Below are positions 12,558-24,725 of a stretch of 64,000 nucleotides of DNA, piece by piece. The notes below the pieces were generated by a model. That model was not told the origin of the DNA. It worked only from the letters and a program-made list of their open reading frames with translations, and did no database searches. Source of the DNA: Mucor racemosus (lineage: Eukaryota > Mucoromycota > Mucoromycetes > Mucorales > Mucoraceae); assembly GCA_027405735.1 (NCBI GenBank), contig JAPEHQ010000015.1, forward strand, positions 372,001 through 436,000, in the 5' to 3' direction. Position 1 is the stretch's first letter; each line of letters starts with the position of its first letter. Made by a program: the position numbers and the translations under genes.

Positions 12558-13023
12558 ATGGCCCCTACTGTCAAGTCCAAGAAGAACGCCGAGTCCATCA
12601 ACTCTCGTCTCCAACTCGTCACCAAGTCTGGCAAGTATACTCTTGGTTACAAGACTACCTTGAAGACTGTCCGTCAAGGAAAGGGTAAGTTCATATCAGA
12701 CTACACTTTATAATCTTTATCGGGGGGCAGGAGCCCAAAAAAAAACCATTGTAGTCTTCTGTCCCTTGGGCAGAGATTGTTCCCCCGAATCGTTTTGCTA
12801 ACATTTTGTGCGTGTTTTTATAGCCAAGTTGATCATCATTGCTGGTAACTGTCCTCCTCTCCGTAAGTCTGAGATCGAGTACTACGCCATGTTGTCCAAG
12901 ACTGGTGTTCACCACTACAACGGTAACAACATTGATCTTGGTACCGCTTGTGGTAAGCTCTTCCGTACCAGTGTTCTCTCCATCACTGATGCCGGTGATT
13001 CTGATATCTTGAGCGCCCAATAA
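12558..13023 (+). CDS. RPL30: 60S ribosomal protein eL30
   Basis: Two coding exons (12558-12684 and 12824-13023) encode 108 residues, the normal length of eL30. The protein belongs to the L7Ae/L30e family of kink-turn binders and sits at the 40S-60S interface. Recognisable blocks are [46 protein letters not shown] and the ending [10 protein letters not shown]. Codon use is much more biased (GGT, AAG, CTC, GCC) than in neighbours, as expected for a highly expressed gene. The 139-nt intron is longer than almost all others here and holds a strong hairpin described separately. The gene converges on the glutamyl-tRNA synthetase gene, whose stop is 125 bp away. Confidence 0.97.
12722..12785 (+). 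promoter_or_regulatory. Intronic kink-turn hairpin, candidate eL30 autoregulatory element
   Basis: Inside the RPL30 intron, GGGGGGCAG (12722-12730) pairs over 9 bp including G-U pairs with TTGTTCCCC (12777-12785), and GCCCAA (12733-12738) pairs over 6 bp with TTGGGC (12766-12771). Between the stems is an asymmetric internal loop with GA (12731-12732) on one side and AGAGA (12772-12776) on the other. That 2+5 purine loop, and the flanking G-C and G-U closing pairs, agree with the eL30-binding kink-turn of budding yeast RPL30 pre-mRNA as I recall it, in which excess protein blocks splicing. The element lies 37 nt after the 5' splice site and 12 nt before a likely branch site GCTAAC (12797-12802). 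Confidence 0.8.
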
Positions 13024-13148
13024 GTAAAATATTAGACTAGAGAAAAGGTTTTTTCATTTTGGCAAGATCTTTCTTGTAATTTGAAAACGTCTTTTTTCTG
13101 ATAGTATTTTTGTTGAATAAAATTTACGTTTATCTACATTTATTTATT

Positions 13149-15719
<2,571 letters not shown>

Positions 15720-16905
15720 TTATTCTGCATTCTTTTTTTCAGCAAAAAATATTGACTTTTCGTCGAGATAATCAAAGTAATAGTTCATATTACAGCTTAA
15801 AACCTAGAATAACTGGGTTCCAAAATCGATTTGGTGGCAAATCGACTAGAAAATGATTCAAAAAACAAAATCTTTTAATAGCTCATGAACTGCAAAGTAA
15901 GTAGACCTAGCACACTAAATAACTTCTGTACAGTTTTGGATTTTCCATCCACTTAAACAAAATTGAAACAAATGTTTTGTATTAAATTTTGGATAAAATG
16001 CAATCGAAATTTTAGAGATTTTTGAAGATACACATCACTTTTTATAAACATAATTCAAATATAAATAATGGAAATAATGCACATTAAAATTATCTATCAA
16101 TCAAGGCATTTTTAAACCTTTTAGCTACATTCTTCGTCGAGAAAACGAGATTTTTGTTAAAAAGGTTTTCAAATTCAGAATTTAGGATGAGGGTATACTC
16201 GTCTATTTTTGAAGCAAAACTGAGGGTATTCTTTTTTACACATTTTTGAGGATATCTCCACGAAAAATTAATATTTTGAAAAGAACTAAATTGGATCCGA
16301 GAGAACGTAACGAACACAACAAACTGAATGCAAAAAACACTACCGCTCTATTTAACGAATATTTTGAAATCTACTACAGAAAGGTAAAAAAAGACAAATG
16401 AAATAAAAAAAAAGTGCTTAAATTTTTTTCATATTTAAATATATTATAGAGCGCTTCAAAACAAGTTTTATTATTAAAAATTATTAGTATAGCCTAATTT
16501 TCTGCAGAGATATGAAGCCCTAAAGCTTTCAATTTTTACCAGTGAAATACTTGTAAAAATCTGAGACATTAACGCTAAAAAAATTATACCAACTGCAAAA
16601 GATAGGGTTTTTTTGGATACTCGTTTTTAGATTAACGTTGATCATCTCAGGTACATTGACGTATAATTTTTTTCTGGTGTTATTTAGTGAAAAAAAAAAC
16701 GTAGAGCAGAGATGAAAAGTATGACCCAGTTGTTAATAATCAAAGGAGAGCATTTACTTTTACGCGTTTTTGAGCCTTTCGTAGGATATAAAATAAACTT
16801 AGGGACAGGTAGCTTAATGTTGTCAATTATATCTTTTTAGTAGTGCCTATATGGTATATACTACTGTAGTATTGTAATGGAAGCTCATACTGGATTCATA
16901 TTTAT
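15720..16905 (-). repeat. Dispersed repeat R1, copy a
   Basis: About 1.2 kb that is clearly homologous, in inverted orientation, to 51130-52310. Shared blocks include TCATGAACTGCAAAGTAAG, GAAGATACACATCACTTTTT, TGCAGTTGGTAT and TTTTTCACTAAATAACACCA, with small indels between them. Both copies keep a short ORF at the same place (16090-16317 here), but the two peptides diverge and the frame is not maintained, so I treat it as non-coding. It is an old transposable element of unknown class. Confidence 0.7.
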
Positions 16906-17779
16906 TAAGGACTGGCGCGTTGTTGTTTGTTGACTGGCATTAAATTTTAGATTAGCATTAGTGTCGAGCCGGATTTTGCCAGCCAAATTTACTAATATAA
17001 GCTGGGCTCGACAGCATCCCTAGCTTAAAAAAATGCGAATAGCAGGTAGCCAATGTGAAATACAGTATATGAGGATATTTACGGAAAAAAATATAAAAAA
17101 CAATAGGAATTCGACTAAATAATGTTAGGGTTTTATTATCAAGTTAAATTCTACTTGAGGACTTCTTTAATAAATAAATGTCCTCTTCATATAGTTCTCA
17201 TTAGAGAGATTAGGTAAACATTCCTAGGTTCATACATAGCCAATAATACCTAATAGGATTTCACAAACAACGCATCGTATTACGGTTAACCGAGTTTGAC
17301 TGCTTTAACGGGCCGTTTTTTATGCAAACTCGAATGAGGGTATTCGAGTTTCTTCTTTTCTTTTTTTGTTAGCTAAGCTCGAAAACAGGATTGAAAAAAT
17401 ACTTCAAGTTGTGAAACTGTCAAACATGCTATTATCGATTCATAATCCCATATTAACTTGACAAGGTTGCTATTAACAGCCTCCTTAAGGCAAACCAATA
17501 CTTGCTCCCACCCCGTTTTTTATCTGGGTTACAAAAGAACGGGCCGTTTTCCAACTCGAATCGAATGGCCGTTTCCGTTAAAACTCGATTCAAACTCGAA
17601 TCGAAGCCCATTCCTAATACCTAATACCCCTTGTCAGATATAAGTCTTGATGGTAACTAATTAGTGTATTCATAGAAGAGTTTATGTTATGGGTCCTTGA
17701 TCATAATGGTGCTATTAGATCCACACTATGTTTACTGAACTTTGACTATAAGCTGCTAGGATTGAAGTGAGGCAAAAAG
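16906..17779. other. Non-coding stretch with AACTCGA palindromes
   Basis: No gene seen. It contains a perfect inverted repeat with 10-bp arms AAACTCGAAT (17326-17335) and ATTCGAGTTT (17342-17351) around a 6-nt spacer, and several further AACTCGA words at 17550-17605. These could be degenerate transposon termini. The 61-codon ORF at 17458-17643 runs through these words and is not supported. Confidence 0.4.
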
Positions 17780-18765
17780 TTTATATTACAGTAGCCGCGC
17801 TATATGTATATTTGATAAAATAGGGCTCTACAATGATGAGCAAAAACCAACCCGAAAATTCGCTAAAAATCCAATGGGTGGTTCCAAGAAATCCAAAAAC
17901 AGGTTCACTGTGGGGTTTGTGATAAATTACTACGATAGATCATATAAGGGTTACCCTATTGTTATAGGGAGAAGAAAATCTCCAAGATAGAGCTGCATCA
18001 AAGAAACCAGCCTCATATAGAAAAACTACTTCTGTAAGTCAATCCCACCATTATGTAGAATGTTATTCTAGCCCAAGTGCCTAGGTGACTACCAAACTTT
18101 TTAAGAATATATCAAACATTTAAATACTTCATTTGTCTACACAAATAGAAGAGTAACTCTCTTGGTTGACAAAGCTTCTGCACACAAGCTGAAAATTGAA
18201 TTTAGTAACATCAGACTCGTTTCCCTTCCTGCAAACATTGTATCAGCAAATTACAATCTTTGGATGCCGGTAAAGTATCATTACATTCACATTATAAGAA
18301 AAACCATCGACTAATAATTTTGTTTCGTATTACACGAGGTATAATTGCTAATTTCAAGGCTCAATTTCGTAGACATCAATATCTCAGAGCAGTAAATAAG
18401 TGTCTTTCAGGCATTTAATTAAATCATGTTGAAGATTATAGAATGGATGAGGTCAGATGCATTGTACTTTCTGGCTGATGCCTGGATTAGAGCAAAGCCG
18501 GCATTTATCTAAAATTGTTGGGATTATACCAGTATACTTAACTTCAAAACTAATAAGGAGAGTATCGATGATGAAGAGTTTCTCTCCACGACCGAGTTAC
18601 CTTTAGATAATGATTTATTAGTAGAAGAATGGAACATGGAACAATATTATTTCTGATCTTCCAAGAAATAAGGACAGTGAAGGTCGACAAATAGATGCAA
18701 CATTGGACGAATTGGATTTGTACGCTGATGAGTCGACTTTGCTCCTCGTAAAGATTAAAAAAAAT
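17780..18765 (+). pseudogene. Remnant of pogo/Tigger-type DDE transposase
   Basis: Reading across frameshifts and stops gives a clear DDE_1 (PF03184) order. GLYNDEQKPTRKFAKNP (from 17823) matches the block after the first catalytic Asp, although the expected DET reads as DKI. MGGSKKSKNRFTVGF follows, then GYPIVIGRRKSPR and a stop. Next come TLLVDKASAHKLK (about 18150, the VDNASAH block with the second Asp), IRLVSLPANIVSA, a frameshift to LDAG, IIANFKAQFRRHQYLRAV (about 18345), DAWIRAKPAFI-stop-NCW, and an acidic tail ending near 18760. At least two frameshifts and several stops make it inactive. The N-terminal DNA-binding part and the terminal repeats were not found. Confidence 0.75.
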
Positions 18766-19019
18766 AACCAATAAAATATATCTCCATTAATTGTCCTTGA
18801 ATTATCCAATTCGAGTTACGTTTTGAAGGGGAAGAAAAAACTACGAATATTACTAACTTATTAGCAAGAGACAAAAGTGTAACAGATATATTAGGTTACT
18901 GTAGATCTATATATATATATATATATACGACGAATAATGGTGTTTTGTTTTAAAAACGGGGACAGCCCAATCAAGAAATCCTCATAAAAAGAATACTGGG
19001 TTTCTTTTTTGTTAAATAA
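18766..19019. other. Short AT-rich spacer with TA run
   Basis: Contains a TA dinucleotide run at about 18907-18927. Small minus-strand ORFs at 18550-18809 and 18891-19076 overlap the transposase remnant or the TA run and are not genes. Confidence 0.4.
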
Positions 19020-19880
19020 TGGCTGTTCATAAACCTCTATTTTTCTATTAGAAAAACTGTCTGTTATATCATACATTTATTAAAGAAATTGCAAAATCTA
19101 GCCTGCAGGGAAACGCTGTAATTGAGTATAGCAAGGTTGAAAGGCTAAGTCTCTTATACTATGGTATATATCTAAGTTTTAAATAAAAAAGCGTTTCTTT
19201 TTTTTAACTTTTCATATATTTAACCACGTAAGGTCTGAAAATTCAGACTTTGTAGCAGACATTTTCGGGACTCATTTTACCCTTACCAACACTCATGATT
19301 TTGATCAAAAAACAGAAAAATCAAATTTTGATACCAAAATCAACGTTTAAATATACTACATTGTGAGAGAAAATTGTAGATATAGCTAATACACACTTTA
19401 TAAAAGCTTAATATCAAATGTTAATTAATAAAACTTTGTACTTTTGCCTGAAAAACGGTTTTTTGATTGAAGGATTTTCATGTAATATTTTGCAATAAAA
19501 ATGTTTGTTATTTTTTATTGAGCAAATAGAGCGCTAAATTCAGTATATGTGTATATCTTTTGTTTTTATAATTGGTAGTATAATTCACTCTAGATTTGCA
19601 AAATCAGAAAAAAAAATTAAAAAATGTCAAAATTGATGATCTGGACAAAAATAATTTTTGAAATTAATATTCCGCTTATAAACCTTGTAGGTCTTAAAAA
19701 TAAGAGATTTTATAATACTTGAGAACTTTTTCAAGAATTTACGATGCTGTACCCACTTGATTCAAGCTTATTACTGTAAATCTTTATACATGTTAATATT
19801 GTGTGGTAGTTTATTTGATGATAATATAGTCTTACTTTATAATTATTGCGCTAGAGGTAATCTATATTGAGTTTTAGTCT
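19020..19880. repeat. Dispersed repeat R2, copy a
   Basis: First of three long copies. Blocks such as ACCACGTAAGGTCTGAAAAT, CAGACTTTGTAGCAGACATT and CCGCTTATAA(A/G)CCTTGTAGG are nearly identical in copies a (19158-19790), b (21925-22560) and c (24094-24560 plus 30118-30270). High identity means the copies separated recently compared with R1. No ORF is conserved in it. It is followed by a WD40 gene fragment. Confidence 0.8.
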
Positions 19881-19884
19881 TACC

Positions 19885-20115
19885 TCTCGAATATCATAAA
19901 CATAAACGTGGCCATCACTGGAACCGACCTATTGCCGCCTTTGCGCTGTCTGTCCCCGAAGCCAATTTATTCAATGCTTTACCGGAACCACACCAACTTA
20001 AGTACTTATAAATCGTTCCTCGGTATTTGCATTCAAATTCCATAAATTAAATTGACTGATTTCATCTACAGTAGTATCAAGCGTATTATCAGCCCATCAG
20101 CCCGCTTTATGATAA
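19885..20115 (-). pseudogene. Degraded WD40 fragment, dynein intermediate chain-like (copy a)
   Basis: On the minus strand the ORF is broken but readable in pieces: WADNTLDTT...FNLWNLNANTEE (20092-20025), SGKALNKLA (about 19990-19960), a shifted stretch, and SSDGHVYVYDIRE (19926-19888). These match the last WD repeats of cytoplasmic dynein intermediate chain proteins as I remember them (an ALNK...GK/R...A.GSSDG.VYVYD pattern). It is inactive and sits directly after repeat R2, as does the second copy at 22654. Confidence 0.5.
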
Positions 20116-21789
20116 ATGTCAATCCAAATCAGAAACATCCCATTGTCATTGTTATATTGTAAGCTATGAAAAGCTTAATTTTTAATAATACAGCAATTAA
20201 ATAAAAAATAAGAAGATACTAATAGAATATGGTATCAGGGTTGTTACTATTATATAATAAGGGGCAAGAGACACAGACAAAGACTTATTTGTTATGTTAA
20301 GGTTTATTTCAGAATATATAATAAGGGAAATGATGAGGAGAACTGACGAAGAAATAAAAGGAATTATGAAAATAAGATGGTTGTTATTTATACTAAATTA
20401 TTCAAGAGTCTAGTTCCCATCATGAACTAGACTTCAGGGACACAGTGTTACTGAATTACTCTATAACTTGAATGCGAGTAAGTTGATATTGTAATGTGGT
20501 CATTGGTTGTGCCGCAGTGCGGGTAGTAATAGAATGTCTTGCATAAGCTGGAGATTGATATGCAATTCGGGTAAGGTAATAATGTGTGATATGTTTAGGA
20601 TGGTAGTATAATAATAGATTAAGCTTGACAGGTTTATGACATATGGTGAGTATCTATCATCTAAGTAAGTTTGATAAAGTATGCTTTTAAATCCTTTGTT
20701 ATGTCGATACTCATCATAGGTCTCACATCATCCAAGGTCTCAGTCTATGATTAGTGTTGTAGTAAATTAATGCAGATCATTGATTTACATCATATTTTTA
20801 TAGCTATAATGATTACAGCAACAATGGTTTTTGCTCGAGCATAAACTCAAATAACGCTTAATGCTTAAATTTATATGCAAGCCAAATCTAATATTATAGA
20901 TGCTATTTTATCACTCATAAAATTTAAGCGAATTAACCTTCTTTAAACTTACTATTTTAGTTTTTTTACAATTGTCATCTAGAAAAAGATTTGCTTTCAA
21001 GCATAGCTACAATGAAAATTATGGTTGTTAGACAAGACATCAGATTATTCTTTTTTGTATTTCTATATTACTTGAAATTTTATCACTTTTCTGGAACATT
21101 TCGGGAGTTTGTAGCCAGTTTTAGCTTTCCATTGAGCAGATATAAGTATTATTATTGTCTTCGATTTGATCTGGTAATCAAGAAATACATCCAAAATTAC
21201 AGTAGTAAATAATGATATTTGATCTTAGAATGTAGTTAAATGAAAACATCAGTCTCTAATATAACGACTGCTACCTATATTAAAAACATTAGTCCCTTAT
21301 GTTAGCATGGGTATTCAGATAAAAAAAAGATTACCAGCTTGATAGTTTAATATGCCTTATCAAACGGTGAATAATATCTTTGGAACATGAAAACAAAAAG
21401 AGAGAAACAACACACGTAGAAAAGGGTTTTCAAGGCTTTACATTATTTATCATCACATTTAAAGCCCTGCTAAATTGCACATTTCAGCCAATGTAAAAGC
21501 AGCATGTGAAATGTCAAAACGGTCTTAAGAAATAATCTTGCCAAAATATTACACTTTTTATTAATAATACATCCAGAGGATGTATTTATATACTTTTCAT
21601 TATAACTATTACACAGAATTACTATCTAAGAACATTACACCAATTTACTAAGACGCATGTGAATCAACGTGTACACCTGTTGATTTACTATAATACCGAA
21701 TATTGACTGCGACCTTGAATGTGCGACCTAGGATATGATATTGACATAACAGCATGAACCATAAACTAAATAAAATAGGCAATATGTGG
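20116..21789. other. Non-coding, partly repeated sequence
   Basis: No gene seen. It contains a 10-bp perfect inverted repeat (AGTCTAGTTC at 20407-20416, GAACTAGACT at 20424-20433, 7-nt loop). The stretch 21175-21362 is repeated at 23904-24090 (shared TAAATAATGATATTTGATCTT and CCTTATGTTAGCATG), showing that the R2 duplication unit extends upstream of the conserved core. The 73-codon ORF at 20991-21212 overlaps this and is not credible. Confidence 0.5.
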
Positions 21790-22640
21790 TCATAGAAACA
21801 TACATTTTTCTACCACAAAAACCGTCTATCATATCATACTGTACATTCATTAAAAGATCGCAAAAGCGAGCCGGTAGAGCAACGCTGTAAATGATTATAG
21901 CAAGATTGAAAGGCTAAGTCCCTTATACTATGGTATATATCTAAGTTTTAAATAAAAAAGCGTTTCTTTTTTTTAACTTTTCATATATTTAACCACGTAA
22001 GGTCTGAAAATTCAGACTTTGTAGCAGACATTTTCGGGACTCATTTTACCCTTACCAACACTCATGATTTTGATCAAAAAACAGAAAAATCAAATTTTGA
22101 TACCAAAATCAACGTTTAAATATACTACATTGTGAGAGAAAATTGTAGATATAGCTAATACACACTTTATAAAAGCTTAATATTAAATGTTAACTAATAA
22201 AACTTAGCATTTTTGGCCCAAAAACGGTATTTTGATTAAAGGATTTTCATGTAATATTTTGCAATAAAAATGTTTGTTATTTTTTATTGAGCAAATAGAG
22301 CGCTAAATTCAGTATATGTGTATATTTTTTGTTTTTATAATTGGTAGTATAATTCACTCTAGATTTGCAAAATCAGAAAAAAAAATTAAAAAATGTCAAA
22401 ATTGATGATCTGGACAAAAATAATTTTTGAAATTAATATTCCGCTTATAAGCCTTGTAGGTCTTAAAAATAAGAAATTTTATAATACTTGAGAACCTCTT
22501 CAAGAATTTATAATGCTGTACCCACTTGATTCAAGCTTATTACTACTGTAAATTTTTATACATGTTAATATTGTGTCGTAGTTTATTTGATAATAATATA
22601 GTCTTAATTGATAATTAATGTACTAGAGGTGATTTACATT
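21790..22640. repeat. Dispersed repeat R2, copy b
   Basis: Near-identical to copy a over 21925-22560, including GGCTAAGTC(C/T)CTTATACTATGG upstream and the CTTGTAGGTCTTAAAAATAAG block at its far end. The preceding part (CAAAAGCGAGCCG, AACGCTGTAA) is shared with 19080-19150 and with 30600-30660. It is again followed by the dynein-like fragment, so the two were copied together. Confidence 0.8.
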
Positions 22641-22653
22641 GAGTTTTAGCGTT

Positions 22654-22905
22654 ACCTCTCCAATATTATTATAAACATAAACATGGCCATCACTCGAACC
22701 CATTGCCACCTTTTTACCCTCTTTGTCCCAAGCCCATTTATTTAATGCTTTACCAGAACAAGCTTACTTTTGACCTATAAAAATTGATTTATTAGTAAAA
22801 TCAATCACTAATAACAAGATATTAAGTGATAATTATTGTGTACCTTTGATAGTTGGTAGTGGTACTGTATAGAAGACAACATCTTGTTTTCCTCTTTTTA
22901 GCTAT
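22654..22905 (-). pseudogene. WD40 fragment, dynein intermediate chain-like (copy b), intron kept
   Basis: Better preserved than copy a. Two minus-strand exons are readable: 22905-22844 (GKQDVVFYTVPLPTIK, ending at GTACAC) and 22774-22660, where after an AG acceptor the frame reads GQK, a stop, then ACSGKALNKWAWDKEGKKVA followed by MGSSDGHVYVY. The in-frame stop and loss of the rest of the gene show that it is dead. The retained intron shows capture at DNA level rather than from mRNA. Identification with the C-terminal WD repeats of dynein intermediate chain is by memory of the family pattern. Confidence 0.55.
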
Positions 22906-23903
22906 TGGCCACTAAATAGAAATAAATGCTTTTTAGAAACTAAATAGTAGACTAACATGGGTTTATTCATTCATTCAAATCAAGCCAATACTATACATAC
23001 TTTTATGATCACCAGTTTTTCGCCAGGTAGATATCGACTTTAGACCAAAAAAGCACTGATTATAACGTAGATAATGGAACAAAATGATTACGTCCTGGAT
23101 GCTTTTTTTTTCTACAAAGATATTATAACGCGCCCTAACATTAACAATTAATAATTTATTTCCAAATAAACAATAATAGGAAAAACATGTATTTGTACCT
23201 GCTACTTGATTTCAGTTTATAAAAAAACATTAGTCTTTTTGTTGTAGTTTTAAACGAAAATAAAAGAGCTGAGGAAAGAGTAGGGAAGAAAAAAGATTTT
23301 GTGTGTTACAAACAGAAATTTACAAAGGCATAAATACTTTAAGTGTTACCAAACAGGTTGTTGTCGTTGTTTCTATTTGGTCCCCGAGAGAAGAACATGG
23401 GCAGTGAGAGTTTATGGATACACACAACCTTACTTATAGAAAGAATGATAATAAAGACTATTATAACATTTATCATAGAGAACGTAGGCTTTATTACTAG
23501 AAAAACTAATGGTAAAAGAAAGAACCAAGAGCTTCTAGGTCTTGGTTTAAAAGACTATTTATAAGAATTACATATCAATATGAGTTGGAAATGGAATTGG
23601 CTTCAAAATTGGCTGTTTAATATCCTCGAAAACCGACAGGCAGAAATCTTTCAAACCCCAAATTTCAAATTGATATACCTCGTCAATAAGGCAATTCTGT
23701 TGAATCAGAGTAGCTCACATCTGCTTTAAACCATTCAAATTAATCTTCGTTTTTAATTATATTAAGATTGATATACTTTAATAAATTGACTAAAAAACTT
23801 TGATCTCATTGCTCTGCTCATATGGGCTGCCTGATCTGCACAAAAGTTTCTATTCTACCCATCTGTGCAGATTATTATGCCCATGGGAAGCATAGTTCGG
23901 CCG
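22906..23903. other. Non-coding repeat-derived DNA
   Basis: No gene seen. Residues of the WD40 fragment may continue to about 23060. The 73-codon plus-strand ORF at 23343-23564 has no recognisable features. There are several T and A runs. Confidence 0.4.
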
Positions 23904-24560
23904 TAGTGATCAAGAAATACGTCCAACAATACAGTAGTAAGTAGTAAATAATGATATTTGATCTTTGAATGCGGTTAAATGAAGATATCGGCCTTTAATA
24001 TAGGCTGCTACCTAAATTAAAAACATTAATTCCTTATGTTAGCATGCGTATTCAGATAAAAGAAAAGAATGTCAGCTTGATAGTCTGATATGCCTTATTC
24101 TATGGTATATATCTAAGTTTTGAATAAAAATGCGGCTTTTTTTAACTTTTCATATATTTAACCACGTAAGGTCTGAAAATTCAGACTTTGTAGCAGACAT
24201 TTTCGGGACTCATTTTACCCTTACCAGCACTCATGATTTTGATCAAAAAACAGAAAAATCAAATTTTGATATCAAAATCAACGTTTAAATATACTACATT
24301 GTGAGAGAAAATTGTAGCTGTAGTTAATACACACTTTATAAAAACTTAATATTAAACGTTAACTAATAAAACTTTGTACTTTTGGCCCAAAAACGGTATT
24401 TTGATTAAAGGATTTTCATGTAATATTTTGCAATAAAAATGTTTGTTATTTTTTATTGAGCAAATAGAGCGCTAAATTCAGTATATGTGTATATTTTTTG
24501 TTTTTATAATTGGTAGTATAATTAACTCTAGATTTGCAAAACTAAAAAAAAAAAATTAAA
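23904..24560. repeat. Dispersed repeat R2, copy c, left part (split by LINE)
   Basis: Matches R2 copies a and b up to GATTTGCAAAA(C/T), then breaks at the poly(T) of the LINE. The remaining part resumes at 30118 (TGTCAAAATTGATGATCTGGACAA) and runs to about 30270. The empty-site sequence is therefore known from copies a and b, which makes the LINE insertion unambiguous. Target-site copies are 24548-24560 and 30105-30117. Confidence 0.85.
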
Positions 24561-24725
24561 TTTTTTTTTTTTTGTTTGTAAGTATGAAGATTTATTAATG
24601 ATTAAAAGTCAGGTTTAAAATGAATAAACTCATAAAATAAAAGAAATATTAATGGAATTAATAGGACTATAATAAAAAGGAGAGCGGGTGTAATAGTAAG
24701 TGACCCGTCTCGGGGAGGCAAAGAA

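Noticed and set aside
20407..20433. 10-bp stem and 7-nt loop taken as a terminator-like hairpin
   Set aside because: Eukaryotic DNA without an adjacent gene; the hairpin has no context to support a function.
20229..20450. TGGTATCAGGG resembling a copia primer-binding site and TGTTAC resembling an LTR start
   Set aside because: No LTR pair, no polypurine tract and no pol sequence nearby; probably coincidence.
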